Assembly (NCBI RefSeq): GCF_044466355.1
Contig: NZ_JBITMQ010000008.1
Coordinates: 62,001 to 126,000, forward strand
Length of the DNA stretch: 64,000 bases
Source of the DNA: Actinophytocola sp044466355
GTDB lineage: Bacteria; Actinomycetota; Actinomycetes; Mycobacteriales; Pseudonocardiaceae
Reading direction: 5' to 3'
The notes under the pieces were generated by a model that did no database searches, was not told the origin of the DNA, and saw only the letters and a list, made by a program, of their open reading frames with translations. Positions 41,262-49,668 of this stretch are shown here, piece by piece. The position numbers and the translations under genes were made by a program. Every line of letters begins with the position of its first letter. The first letter of the stretch is position 1.

Positions 41262-42365
41262 ATGACCGCATTGCCTCTGGTCTTCGACGCGCCCAAGCGC
41301 GGCCTGCCACCCCGTCACCTCGCCGACCTCTCCACGGAGGAGCGGCGCGCTGCCGTCGCCGAGTTGGGGGAGAAGCCGTTCCGCGCGAACCAGCTGTCGA
41401 ACCACTACTTCGGCCGGCTGACCGCCGACCCCGCCGCGATGACCGACATCCCCGCGGCCTCCCGCACGCAGCTGACCGACGCGCTGCTGCCGCCGCTGCT
41501 GACCGTGGTCCGCCACGTCAGCTGCGACGACGACACCACCCGCAAGACGCTCTGGCGCGCACACGACGGCACGTTGCTCGAAAGCGTTCTCATGCGGTAC
41601 CCCGACCGGACCACGCTGTGCGTGTCCAGTCAGGCGGGCTGCGGCATGGCGTGCCCGTTCTGCGCCACCGGCCAGGGCGGGTTGATGCGCAACCTGTCGA
41701 CCGCGGAGATCGTCGACCAGGTCCGCACCGCGGCGGCCGCGATGCGTGACGGCGAGCTGGGTGGCCCCGGCCGCCTGTCGAACATCGTGTTCATGGGCAT
41801 GGGCGAGCCGCTCGCCAACTACAAGCGCGTCGTGGCGGCCGTCCGCCGGATCACCGAGCCCGCCCCGTCCGGTCTGGGCATCTCGCAGCGATCGGTGACC
41901 GTGTCGACCGTCGGCCTCGCCCCGGCGATCCGCAAGCTCGCGGACGAGAAGATGCAGGTCCGGCTCGCGGTCTCGCTGCACACCCCGGACGACGAGCTGC
42001 GCGACACGCTGGTGCCGGTGAACACCCGGTGGTCGGTGGACGAGGTCCTGGAGGCGGCGCGGTACTACGCGGACGCGTCCGGCAGGCGGGTCTCGATCGA
42101 GTACGCGCTGATCCGCGACGTGAACGACCAGCCGTGGCGCGCTGACCTGCTGGCGAAGCGCCTGCGCAAGCACCTCGCGCAGTACGTGCACGTGAACGTG
42201 ATCCCGCTGAACCCGACGCCGGGCTCGAAGTGGGACGCGTCGCCCAAGGCCGTGGAACGGGAGTTCGTGCGCCGCGTCAACGAGGGTGGCGTTGCCTGCA
42301 CCGTGCGCGACACGCGCGGGCAGGAGATCGCCGCCGCCTGCGGTCAGCTCGCCGCGGAGGGCTGA
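41262..42365 (+). CDS. rlmN: 23S rRNA (adenine2503-C2)/tRNA (A37-C2) methyltransferase RlmN
   Basis: Radical SAM methylase, 367 aa from ATG 41262. The CxxxCxxC cluster is CGMACPFCATGQGG preceded by CVSSQAG; MGMGEPLANY and SVTVSTVGLAPAIRKL are further family blocks, and the C-terminal VACTVRDTRGQEIAAACGQL holds the catalytic methyl-carrying Cys. It is divergent from padR and convergent with the P450 gene with only six bases between. Confidence 0.96.
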   Translation: MTALPLVFDAPKRGLPPRHLADLSTEERRAAVAELGEKPFRANQLSNHYFGRLTADPAAMTDIPAASRTQLTDALLPPLLTVVRHVSCDDDTTRKTLWRAHDGTLLESVLMRYPDRTTLCVSSQAGCGMACPFCATGQGGLMRNLSTAEIVDQVRTAAAAMRDGELGGPGRLSNIVFMGMGEPLANYKRVVAAVRRITEPAPSGLGISQRSVTVSTVGLAPAIRKLADEKMQVRLAVSLHTPDDELRDTLVPVNTRWSVDEVLEAARYYADASGRRVSIEYALIRDVNDQPWRADLLAKRLRKHLAQYVHVNVIPLNPTPGSKWDASPKAVEREFVRRVNEGGVACTVRDTRGQEIAAACGQLAAEG

Positions 42366-42371
42366 CGCACC

Positions 42372-43592
42372 CTAGGAACGGCCGAAACACAGTGGCAGGG
42401 TGTTCGGGCCGTGGATTCCGATGGCTGGCCGCCAGGTGAAGGGACCCGCGAACTCCGGTGGGCCCAGCCGGTGCGCGAGTGCGGGCAGTGCCTCGGCGAG
42501 TTCGGCTTTGGCGAGCGCGATGCCGAGGCAGTGGTGCGGACCGGCGCCGAACTGGAGGAGCGGCGCGTCGTGGCCGGCGGTGATGTCGAACGTCGTGCCG
42601 CCGGGGAAGACGCGGGGATCGCGCTGGGCGACGGCGACGCACATCGTGAGGAACGTGTCCTTCGCGATGTGCAGGCCCTGGTAGTCGAAGTCCTGCGCGG
42701 CGAACCGGTAGATGGTCGGAGACGACGGGAGCCACCGCATGGCCTCGTTGACCGCCTGGTCCGCCAGCTCGGGCCTGCTGCCGAGCAGGCGCCACTGGTC
42801 GGGGTGCTCGGCGAACGCGACCATCGCGTTCGCGAGCTGGTGGCGGGTCGTGTCGTGCGCCGCGAACACCGACGTGACGATGAGGTTGCGCAGCTCTTCC
42901 TTGGTGATCAGCTGGTCGTCGTCCTGGGCGGCCACCAGCGCGGAGATGAGGTCGTCGCCCGGCCTGGCCCGCTTGTCCGCCATCAGCCCGTCGATGTACC
43001 CGTTCAGGCCGACGAGCGCGGACTCGACGCGAGGCCGCACGCCGGGGTCGACCGCGATGCCGAACACCAGGCCGATGTCCGTCGTCCAGGTGTGGAAGAT
43101 GTCGTGGTCTTCCGGTGGCACGCCCAGCATCTCGCTCATGACCGCGAGCGGCAGCGGGTTGGCGAACTCCTCGATGAAGTCGCACTCCCCGGCGGACGCC
43201 AGGTGCTCGGCCAGCCGCTGCGCCTCGGCCCGGGCGAACGGCCGCAGCCCGCTGATCATCCTCGGGGTGAAGGCCTTGCCCACCAGGCTGCGCAGCCTGC
43301 GGTGGTGCTCCCCGTCGTGGTTCATGATCATGGGGACGAACCAGTCGAAGATCGGTCCGTCGAGGACGCCGTTCATCTCCATGAAGCGCTTGCCGTTGTG
43401 GTCGAGCCGCTGGTCCCGCAGCAACGCGTGCGACTCGGCGTAGCCCAGTACGAGTAGCCCGACCGGGCTGTCGGCGTACCAGTTCCTCGCCTGTGCCTCG
43501 GCCACCTCCGGCGCGCCGAAGGTGAACCCCGGGTCGACGACGTTCAGGAACGGAACCTCGCTCGACGACGTGGCGTCCACGGTGATCGACAT
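42372..43592 (-). CDS. Cytochrome P450
   Basis: A 406-aa soluble bacterial P450. The heme loop FGAGPHHCLGIALAKAEL puts the ligand at Cys355. The I-helix is VFAAHDTTRHQLANAM (D-T oxygen-activation pair), the K-helix ExxR is EAMRWLPSSPTIYRF, and the C-helix HDGEHHRRLRSLVGKAFTP binds heme propionates. No ferredoxin partner gene is adjacent. It lies 19 bp downstream of an SRPBCC-fold protein in the same orientation; the pair may form a small biosynthetic or oxidative unit. Substrate unknown. Confidence 0.94.
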   Translation of the reverse strand: MSITVDATSSSEVPFLNVVDPGFTFGAPEVAEAQARNWYADSPVGLLVLGYAESHALLRDQRLDHNGKRFMEMNGVLDGPIFDWFVPMIMNHDGEHHRRLRSLVGKAFTPRMISGLRPFARAEAQRLAEHLASAGECDFIEEFANPLPLAVMSEMLGVPPEDHDIFHTWTTDIGLVFGIAVDPGVRPRVESALVGLNGYIDGLMADKRARPGDDLISALVAAQDDDQLITKEELRNLIVTSVFAAHDTTRHQLANAMVAFAEHPDQWRLLGSRPELADQAVNEAMRWLPSSPTIYRFAAQDFDYQGLHIAKDTFLTMCVAVAQRDPRVFPGGTTFDITAGHDAPLLQFGAGPHHCLGIALAKAELAEALPALAHRLGPPEFAGPFTWRPAIGIHGPNTLPLCFGRS

Positions 43593-43611
43593 CGTTTCGC
43601 CCCCGCTCGGG

Positions 43612-44085
43612 TCACTGCGGCTTCGGGGTGGCGAAGTAGTCCCGCACGGCGCTGATCTGGTGGTCCATCATGGTCATGAGCGACTCGACGATCTCCGGCT
43701 CGGCGTCGTCGGTGACCATGAACTCCCGCGAGTACTCCATGAAGCTCCGGCCGGGGTCGTTGGTGACCGGCAGGATGCGGTAGGTGGCGACGTAGTCGTA
43801 GAGGCACAGCACCGGCGCGGTGGTCCGGTAGGTGAGGGAACGTTCCACCTCGTTGCGCCCGGCGACCTCCTGCTGCACGAGACCCCCGTTGTGCAGCATC
43901 CTGAACTCGTACCGCGACGGCACCAGGTCCGGCGAGCCGCCGTCGACCCAGGTCATGTCGCCGACCGTGTCCCCGAACAGGATCTTCACCAGGTTGAGAA
44001 CGTTGCGGACCTCTGCCCAGACCGTGTCCGGGCCTGCTTCGAGGACGGTCGTCTGGTACATCGTGTGCTTCGGCTTGATGATCAC
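43612..44085 (-). CDS. SRPBCC-fold (polyketide cyclase/START-like) protein
   Basis: About 157 aa. I chose the GTG at 44085 because GGAG lies five bases before it and KPKHTMYQTTVLEAGPDTVW is the normal first strand of the SRPBCC ligand-binding fold; the longer frame upstream has no such support. Later parts GSPDLVPSRYEFRMLHNGGL and NEVERSLTYRTTAPV fit the curved sheet, and the C-terminal helix is SLMTMMDHQISAVRDYF. These proteins bind small hydrophobic ligands or act as cyclases. It is the first gene of a pair with the P450. Confidence 0.7.
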   Translation of the reverse strand: MIIKPKHTMYQTTVLEAGPDTVWAEVRNVLNLVKILFGDTVGDMTWVDGGSPDLVPSRYEFRMLHNGGLVQQEVAGRNEVERSLTYRTTAPVLCLYDYVATYRILPVTNDPGRSFMEYSREFMVTDDAEPEIVESLMTMMDHQISAVRDYFATPKPQ

Positions 44086-44196
44086 GACATCTCCGTTGCG
44101 GCGAAGGGGAACCGTCACCGCAAGGTAGCCAGAAGGCTTGTCACACCGGAACATTCCAACGTGCGGAGTTCCCCGCGCCCGAGGTCAACGGGGGTG

Positions 44197-44820
44197 TCAG
44201 TCGGCCGGCCGGGCGGGGAGCGCGGTCCTGCGGTGCAGGCCGACGATGAGCCACCCGAGCCCGGCGAGCGCGACGACCGCTCCGCCTGCGACCCAGACGA
44301 GCCAGCCCTGGCTGCCGTCGAGCACCGTGCCGTTGACGGCCACGACCCGGCCCTCGACGGCGTCGACGGGGATCGCACCGCGGTCCGCGTCGCCGGTGGA
44401 CATGCGGGAGTCGACGGCGTTGTCACGCGCGTCGCCCGCGAGGAAGACGGTGCCGTCGGGCACGGTGACGGTGAAGTCGGGGCCCTTGCCGCTGGCGTAC
44501 GGCTCGCGGACGGTCGCGCCGTTGACGGTGAGCCGCCCGTCGGCGCACTCCAACCGGTCCCCGCCGACGCCGATGACCCGCAGGATGCTCAGCCCCTCGG
44601 ACCGGTCCGACAGCGCGGCCACGTCGACGACGACCATGTCGCCGCGGCGCGGTCCGGCCTCGGTGTCGACCGCCACCCGGTCGCCCGCCCGCAGTGTCGG
44701 CGCCATCGCCGCGCCCGCGACCTCGACATCGACGTAACTCGGGCGCGCGAGCACGATCGCCCCCAGCACCACGATCAACCCGGCCAGCGTCACAGCCGCC
44801 GCGAGCACGATCCTCATCAC
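44197..44820 (-). CDS. S26 signal peptidase homologue lacking catalytic Ser and Lys
   Basis: A 207-aa protein with the signal peptidase I layout: N-terminal membrane segment, box B GAAMAPTLRAGDRVAVDT, box D ILRVIGVGGDRLEC, box E GDARDNAVDSRM and a C-terminal membrane segment (WLVWVAGGAVVALAGLGWLI). The catalytic Ser of the SM motif is Ala38 and the general-base Lys of KRVIG is Leu80, so it should not be active as a protease. The fold-supporting boxes are kept, which suggests a maintained pseudoenzyme, perhaps a binding or regulatory partner. It is a separate unit on the minus strand. Confidence 0.85.
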   Translation of the reverse strand: MMRIVLAAAVTLAGLIVVLGAIVLARPSYVDVEVAGAAMAPTLRAGDRVAVDTEAGPRRGDMVVVDVAALSDRSEGLSILRVIGVGGDRLECADGRLTVNGATVREPYASGKGPDFTVTVPDGTVFLAGDARDNAVDSRMSTGDADRGAIPVDAVEGRVVAVNGTVLDGSQGWLVWVAGGAVVALAGLGWLIVGLHRRTALPARPAD

Positions 44821-44932
44821 TTCACGGACGGTAGCGGTGCGGCCTCACCAATCTCTAACGACATGCTGGCGTCCGACTCACCTGACATGAACCTGCCTCG
44901 TGTTCGCCGGAGACGCGTCGACGACCATGTCG

Positions 44933-45646
44933 TCATCCGGTCGGGCCGAACCGCTCCGTCCGGATGTGCGCCGCGTCGTGGCCGCGTGCCAGCAGCAGGT
45001 CCGACACCGTCTCGACGAAACCGGTCGGGCCGCACACGTACACGCGCGCGTTCGTCACCTCCGGCAGGTCCGCCGCCGTGATCCGGCCCGCCGGGCGGGT
45101 GCCCACGGCGGTACGCGTGTACAGAATCGTGGTGTCGACGTCCGTTGCCGCCAGGTCGTCCGCGTAGAACACGTCCGACGGTCCGCGGGTCGAGTAGACG
45201 AGCGTGAACGGCGCCCTGCTCCCGGCCCGCGCGCGTGCGCGGACCATCGCCATCAGCGGGACGATCCCCGACCCGCCCGCCACCAGCAGCACCGGGCCGG
45301 GTTCCGTCGCGTGCCAGGTGAACCAGCGGCCGACCGGACCGCGGATCTCCATCTGGTCCGTCGGCAGCACCTCGTCCACCAGGTACGGCGACACCTCACC
45401 GTCCTCGACCCGTTGCACGGTCAGCTCGATCCGCTCGCCGTCGGCGGGCGCGGCGAGCGAGTAGCTGCGCTGGGCGCTGTAGCCGTCGGCGGCGGTCAGC
45501 TTCACGTCGACGTGCTGACCGGCGACGTGCCCTGGCCAGCCGGGCACGTCGAGCACGATCGTGCGGGCGACCGACGTTTCGGAACGGACGGTGTGCACGG
45601 TCGCCGCGAGCCACCGGGTGCGGCGGCGCACCGGCGCCTCAGTCAT
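44933..45646 (-). CDS. FAD/NAD(P)-binding oxidoreductase (ferredoxin reductase-like)
   Basis: A 237-aa flavin reductase module without a ferredoxin domain. FAD contacts are AQRSYSLAAPADG, the NAD(P) pocket starts LLVAGGSGIVPLMAMVR, and YVCGPTGFVETVSDLLL is the terminal nucleotide-binding block. The start overlaps the upstream molybdopterin gene by eight bases. The two products most likely act together, the flavoprotein feeding electrons to or from the molybdenum enzyme. Confidence 0.9.
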   Translation of the reverse strand: MTEAPVRRRTRWLAATVHTVRSETSVARTIVLDVPGWPGHVAGQHVDVKLTAADGYSAQRSYSLAAPADGERIELTVQRVEDGEVSPYLVDEVLPTDQMEIRGPVGRWFTWHATEPGPVLLVAGGSGIVPLMAMVRARARAGSRAPFTLVYSTRGPSDVFYADDLAATDVDTTILYTRTAVGTRPAGRITAADLPEVTNARVYVCGPTGFVETVSDLLLARGHDAAHIRTERFGPTG

Positions 45647-46238
45647 CGGTGTAGCGCTGCTCGCGCCACGGGTCGCCGTAGTTGTGGTAGCCCAGCTGCT
45701 CCCAGAACCCCGGCTCGTCGTCGTGCAGCAGGTCGATGCCCGTGACCCACTTCGCCGACTTCCAGAAGTACAGGTGCGGCACCAGCAACCGGGCGGGGCC
45801 GCCGTGCTCGGGCGTGAGGTCCTCGCCCTCGTAGCGGTAGGCGATCCACGCCCTGCCGTCGAGCAGGTCCGCCACCGGCATGTTCGTGGTGTAGCCGCCG
45901 TAGGAGTGGACAAGCGCGTAGTCCGCGGCGATTTCGACGTTCTCGAAGAGCGTGTCGAGGGACACGCCCTCCCACGTCGTCTTCAGCTTCGACCACTTGG
46001 TCACGCAGTGGATGTCGGTGGTGGTCTTCTCACTCGGGAGGGCGAGCAGCTCTCGCCACGACCAGGTGTACTTCGCGCCAGCCTCGTTGCTGATCGTGAA
46101 CTGCCATGTGTCGAGGTCGACCCGTGGCGTCGGCCCGGCCTGCAGGACGGGGAAGTCCCGCGTGAGGTACTGGCCGGGCGGGAGATCGGCCGCCGCCGGT
46201 TCGCGACGACCGTGAAAACCCCTGCTCACAATGCTCAT
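45639..46238 (-). CDS. Molybdopterin-dependent oxidoreductase (sulfite oxidase fold)
   Basis: A 199-aa single-domain member of the sulfite oxidase/YedY superfamily. The molybdenum-ligating cysteine is Cys78 in TTDIHCVTKWSKLKTTWEG; further family blocks are HSYGGYTTNMPVADLLDG, EHGGPARLLVPHLYFWKSAK and the C-terminal WEQLGYHNYGDPWREQRY. No signal peptide is seen, so it appears cytoplasmic, unlike YedY. Substrate is unknown. It is translated just ahead of the flavin reductase with an 8-bp overlap. Confidence 0.92.
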   Translation of the reverse strand: MSIVSRGFHGRREPAAADLPPGQYLTRDFPVLQAGPTPRVDLDTWQFTISNEAGAKYTWSWRELLALPSEKTTTDIHCVTKWSKLKTTWEGVSLDTLFENVEIAADYALVHSYGGYTTNMPVADLLDGRAWIAYRYEGEDLTPEHGGPARLLVPHLYFWKSAKWVTGIDLLHDDEPGFWEQLGYHNYGDPWREQRYTDD

Positions 46239-46269
46239 CGAGGCAGACGCTACCCCTCGCGGACACGCG

Positions 46270-46767
46270 TCACCACAGTCGGCCCCAGTCCTCGAGATCC
46301 AGCAGAAAACGCTTGCGCCGCAACCCTCCCGCGTACCCGGTGAGCTTCCCGTCCCGGCCGACGACCCGGTGGCACGGCACCAGCACGCACAGTGGGTTGC
46401 GGCCCACCGCCGCGCCCACGTCCCGCGCCCGCGCGCCCAGCGCGGCGGCGATGTCGCCGTACGTGGTGGTCCCACCGGCCGGGATCTTCGCGACCTGCGC
46501 CCACACCGCCCGCTGGAAGTCGTCGCCGTCGGCACGCATGGGGAGGTCGAAGGAGGAGCGTGTCCCGGCGAAGTACTCGCCGAGCTGCCGCGCCACCTCG
46601 GCGAAGGCGTCGTCGTCGCGCACACCCATCTGAGGGTCGGGCCGCCCCCAGTGGTCGGGGAAGTAGAGCCCGGTCACTACCCCGTCGTCGGCGATCACCG
46701 TGAGGCCGCCGATGGGGGAGTCGAGGACGGTGTGCGTGATCGTGCCGGGCGTCGCGTATACCTTCAT
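46270..46767 (-). CDS. ogt: Methylated-DNA--[protein]-cysteine S-methyltransferase
   Basis: Suicide repair protein removing methyl from O6-methylguanine; 165 aa. The acceptor cysteine is in NPLCVLVPCHRVVGRDGKL, preceded by the DNA-binding helix TTYGDIAAALGARARDVGAA, and followed by GYAGGLRRKRFLL. Length and lack of an AdaA domain fit Ogt. It is divergent from the ArsC-like gene with 34 bp between the starts. Confidence 0.95.
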   Translation of the reverse strand: MKVYATPGTITHTVLDSPIGGLTVIADDGVVTGLYFPDHWGRPDPQMGVRDDDAFAEVARQLGEYFAGTRSSFDLPMRADGDDFQRAVWAQVAKIPAGGTTTYGDIAAALGARARDVGAAVGRNPLCVLVPCHRVVGRDGKLTGYAGGLRRKRFLLDLEDWGRLW

Positions 46768-46801
46768 GCCTCGTAGACGCCCCGACGCACGGAGACGTGA
46801 G

Positions 46802-47158
46802 ATGGAGATCTGGGTCAACCCCGCCTGTTCGAAGTGCCGGTCCGCGCTGTCCATGTTGGACGCGGCGGGCGCCGGGTACACCGTGCGCCGCTACCTGGAG
46901 GACCCGCCGACCGCCGCCGAGATCACGAAGGTCCTGAAGCGCCTCGACCTCGAGCCGTGGGACATCACGCGCATGACCGAGCCGGTCGCCAAGGAACTCG
47001 GCCTCAAGTCCTGGACCCGCACCCCGGCCGACCGTGCCCGGTGGATCACCGCGCTGGTCGAGAACCCGAAGCTGATCCAGCGTCCGATCATCACCGCCGA
47101 CGACGGCACCACCGTCGTGGGCCGCAGCGAGGAGGCAGTGCGTTCGGTCCTGCCATGA
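46802..47158 (+). CDS. ArsC/Spx-family thioredoxin-fold protein (arsenate reductase-like)
   Basis: A 118-aa protein of the glutaredoxin-linked ArsC family. The N-terminal VNPACSKCRSALSMLDAAG has a CxxC motif, and NPKLIQRPIITADDGTTVVG is the conserved cis-Pro region. There are no arsenite efflux genes nearby, so arsenate resistance is not supported by context; a general disulfide reductase is possible. The ATG has GGAG seven bases upstream. Confidence 0.85.
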   Translation: MEIWVNPACSKCRSALSMLDAAGAGYTVRRYLEDPPTAAEITKVLKRLDLEPWDITRMTEPVAKELGLKSWTRTPADRARWITALVENPKLIQRPIITADDGTTVVGRSEEAVRSVLP

Positions 47159-47174
47159 CCGGCATGATGGGCGG

Positions 47175-47774
47175 GTGCGCACCGCCGAGGGCGGGGGTTA
47201 CCCCAAGGGCCGGATCCGCCGGGAGGACATCCTCACGGCGGCCGTAGCCGTGTACGGGGAGGCCGGGTACCACGGGTCGTCGCTGCGGGAGGTGGCCAAA
47301 CGGGCCGGGATCACGCACGCGGGTCTGCTGTACTACTTCCCCACCAAGGAAGCCCTGCTCGCCGCGGTCCTGGAGCGGCGGGACGCCGAGGACGCCGAAC
47401 GGGAGCAACTCGACGCGCCACCAGGCCGGGAGGTGCTGCGGCACTTCATCGCGCTCGCCGAGCACAACGTCACCCACCCCGGGATCGTCGACCTGTACTC
47501 CCGGCTCGCGGCGGAGGCAGTCGCGCCGGACCACCCCGCGCACGGCTACTTCGTGCGGCACTACCGGATCGCCCGCCGGTCCACCTTCGAGTCGTTCCGG
47601 GTGCTCGCCGAGCTGGGTGAGCTGCGCGACGGCGTCGACCCCGCCGCCGCGGCGCTCACGTTCGTCGCGTTGATGGACGGGTTGCAGGTGCAGTGGCTCA
47701 CCGTCCCGGACGAGGTGGACCTCGTCGGGACGTTGCGCCACTTCCTGGACAGCGTGCTGGCCGATCCCCTGTAG
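47175..47774 (+). CDS. TetR/AcrR family transcriptional regulator
   Basis: A 199-aa repressor with a typical N-terminal helix-turn-helix: REDILTAAVAVYGEAGYHGS, SLREVAKRAGITHAGLLYYF and PTKEALLAAVLERRD. The C-terminal ligand domain (FHRHFI-like helices, AALTFVALMDGLQVQWLT) resembles BetI/YsiA-type members. The GTG start follows a CATGAT by six bases, possibly a leaderless promoter. Target unknown; the neighbouring sugar genes on the opposite strand are candidates. Confidence 0.88.
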   Translation: MRTAEGGGYPKGRIRREDILTAAVAVYGEAGYHGSSLREVAKRAGITHAGLLYYFPTKEALLAAVLERRDAEDAEREQLDAPPGREVLRHFIALAEHNVTHPGIVDLYSRLAAEAVAPDHPAHGYFVRHYRIARRSTFESFRVLAELGELRDGVDPAAAALTFVALMDGLQVQWLTVPDEVDLVGTLRHFLDSVLADPL

Positions 47775-47775
47775 C

Positions 47776-47807
47776 GGACGCACTGAAGGACCCCTTCAGC
47801 GCGGTCC
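47776..47807. terminator. Bidirectional hairpin between convergent tetR and Gfo/Idh genes
   Basis: CTGAAGG (47783-47789) and CCTTCAG (47793-47799) form a tight hairpin with a 3-nt loop, extended by GC and GGAC/GTCC pairs on both sides with one mismatch and one bulge. It lies exactly between the two stops and could end transcription from both strands. Confidence 0.65.
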
Positions 47808-47809
47808 GG

Positions 47810-48907
47810 TCACAGGGTTCGCGCGTACGGGTCCCAGTCCTCCGGGAGCGCGGGCGGCACCGCCACCGTGCTCTCCACCCGTACCGGCTCGCCGGAGCCG
47901 ATCGACTCCTCGATGGCGAGCATCGCGTCGAGCACGTGGTAGGCCAGCTCGCCCGACGCCCGTTCCGGTACGCCGGCACGGATCGCGCGTGCCAGTTCGA
48001 GCGCGCCCGTGCCCCGCGACGCGCCGTGGCCGACCGCGGGCAGCTCCGTCAGCTCCGTGCTGCCGAGCGGGTGGACCAGCGTCGGGCCGTCGAACCCGTT
48101 CGGGTCCGGGGCCACCGCCGCGCCCCGTGTGCCGGTCACCTCCAGCAGGATGCGCCGCAGCGCCGAGTCGAAGCTCAGCACCACCTGCGCCGACCCGCCG
48201 CGTTCGAAGTCCACCAGTGCGGTGACCGTCGTCGGTACCGTCACCGCGAACTCCGTGCCGGCGCGCGGCCCCGAGCCGATCACCCTGGTCTCCCGGTTCC
48301 GGCCGCCCGCGCCGGTGACCCGGTGGATCGGGCCGAGCAGCTGCACCAGCGCTGTCAGGTAGTACGGGCCCATGTCGAGCAGCGGCCCGCCGCCCGCCTG
48401 GAACAGGAACTCCGGCGCCGGGTGCCAGCTCTCCGGACCCGGGGTCTGGAAGATCGCGAGCCCCGTCCTCGGCTCGCCGATGCGGCCCTCGTCGATCGCC
48501 CGGCGCGTGGTCTGCAGGCCCGCGCCGAGCACGGTGTCCGGTGCGCTCGCCACCCGCAGGCCCTTCTCCCGCGCCCGGTCGAGCAGCTTGCGGCCGGACG
48601 CGCGGTCCAGGGCGAGGGGCTTCTCCGCCCACACGTGCTTGCCTGCGTCGAGTGCGGCGAGACCGATCTCCACGTGCGCGACCGGGATCGTGAGGTTCAC
48701 GACCAGCTCGACCTCGGGGTCGGCCAGCAGCTCGGCCGTCGTGCCGGAGTGGGGGACCCCGTGCTTGTCCGCCTGCGCCGCCGCGCGGGCGGTGTCGAGG
48801 TCGGCGATCCGCAGCACGCGGACGTCGGGGAACGACGTGAGGTTCTCGAGGTAGGTGTCGCTGATGACGCCGGCACCGATGATGCCGACGCCCACGGGCC
48901 CCGTCAT
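47810..48907 (-). CDS. Gfo/Idh/MocA family oxidoreductase
   Basis: A 365-aa NAD(P)-dependent sugar or polyol dehydrogenase. The N-terminal Rossmann fold begins GVGIIGAGVISDTYLENL, the catalytic Lys is in HVWAEKPLALDRASGRKLLD, and GAGLQTTRRAIDEGRIGEPR and GGGPLLDMGPYYLTALVQLL belong to the C-terminal sheet domain. Its start overlaps the upstream isomerase by four bases. Such pairs usually oxidise and isomerise unusual sugars or inositols; substrate not identifiable. Confidence 0.92.
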   Translation of the reverse strand: MTGPVGVGIIGAGVISDTYLENLTSFPDVRVLRIADLDTARAAAQADKHGVPHSGTTAELLADPEVELVVNLTIPVAHVEIGLAALDAGKHVWAEKPLALDRASGRKLLDRAREKGLRVASAPDTVLGAGLQTTRRAIDEGRIGEPRTGLAIFQTPGPESWHPAPEFLFQAGGGPLLDMGPYYLTALVQLLGPIHRVTGAGGRNRETRVIGSGPRAGTEFAVTVPTTVTALVDFERGGSAQVVLSFDSALRRILLEVTGTRGAAVAPDPNGFDGPTLVHPLGSTELTELPAVGHGASRGTGALELARAIRAGVPERASGELAYHVLDAMLAIEESIGSGEPVRVESTVAVPPALPEDWDPYARTL

Positions 48908-49638
48908 CGCGCGAGGCCGGTGACGTAGGAGTGGCTCGCGGCGAGGCCCTCGAAGATGTCGCCCGCGTAGGCGTCGAACTCGATGACGCGCAGCGCGTCC
49001 GGCGCGGCGGCGAGCACGTCGCCGACGGGCACACGGCCCTGCCCGGCGGGCACCTGACCGCTCGCGTCGGTGGCGAGGTCACCGTCCTTGACGTGCAGCG
49101 CCGTGACCCGCGAGCCAAGCGCGGTCAGCAGCGCGGGCACGTCCGCCCCGCCCGCGGCGGCCCAGTACGTGTCGACCTCCAGCACCAGTTCCGGATCGAG
49201 CTGGTCGGCGAACACCTCGAACGCGGTCCGGTCGCCGATCGTGTTCCGCAGCTCCCACCAGTGGTTGTGGTAGCCGACGGCCAGGCCGAGGTCCGCGGCT
49301 CGCTTGGCGGCCGCGTTCAGCGCGGCGGCGGTCGCCGCGACGTCGGACTCGGTGCGCCACTGCTCGTCGGGCACGAACGGGTCGATGACGGTCGCGACCC
49401 CGCACGCGACGGCCGCCGCGAACACCTCGTCCTGGTCGACCCCGATCAGCTTCGCGTGCGCGGTGGGCGCGGTCAGCCCGTGCTCGGGGAGCGCCGTGCG
49501 CAGCACGTCCGCGCGCTCGACCAGTCCGAACGGCTCGACCTGGGTGAATCCGATGCTCGCCAGCTTGGCGAGGGTGCCGTCCGGATCACCGCCGAACGCC
49601 TCCCGGACGGAGTACAGCTGTACCGAAAGCTTGCTCAT
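48904..49638 (-). CDS. Sugar phosphate isomerase/epimerase (xylose isomerase-like TIM barrel)
   Basis: A 244-aa AP-endonuclease-2-fold protein. It starts MSKLSVQLYSVREAFGGDP; metal and active-site blocks are VGYHNHWWELRNTIGDRTAF, EVDTYWAAAGGADVPALL, LHVKDGDLA and VIEFDAYAGDIFEGLAAS. First gene of a two-gene operon with the Gfo/Idh oxidoreductase. Two palindromes 30-70 bp upstream suggest repression by a sugar-responsive regulator. Confidence 0.9.
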   Translation of the reverse strand: MSKLSVQLYSVREAFGGDPDGTLAKLASIGFTQVEPFGLVERADVLRTALPEHGLTAPTAHAKLIGVDQDEVFAAAVACGVATVIDPFVPDEQWRTESDVAATAAALNAAAKRAADLGLAVGYHNHWWELRNTIGDRTAFEVFADQLDPELVLEVDTYWAAAGGADVPALLTALGSRVTALHVKDGDLATDASGQVPAGQGRVPVGDVLAAAPDALRVIEFDAYAGDIFEGLAASHSYVTGLAR

Positions 49639-49668
49639 GACCACTCTCCCCTAGGACTGTGCCCGCGG

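Noticed and set aside
46802..47158. Arsenic resistance operon
   Set aside because: No arsenite transporter, ArsR or other ars gene adjoins the ArsC-like protein.
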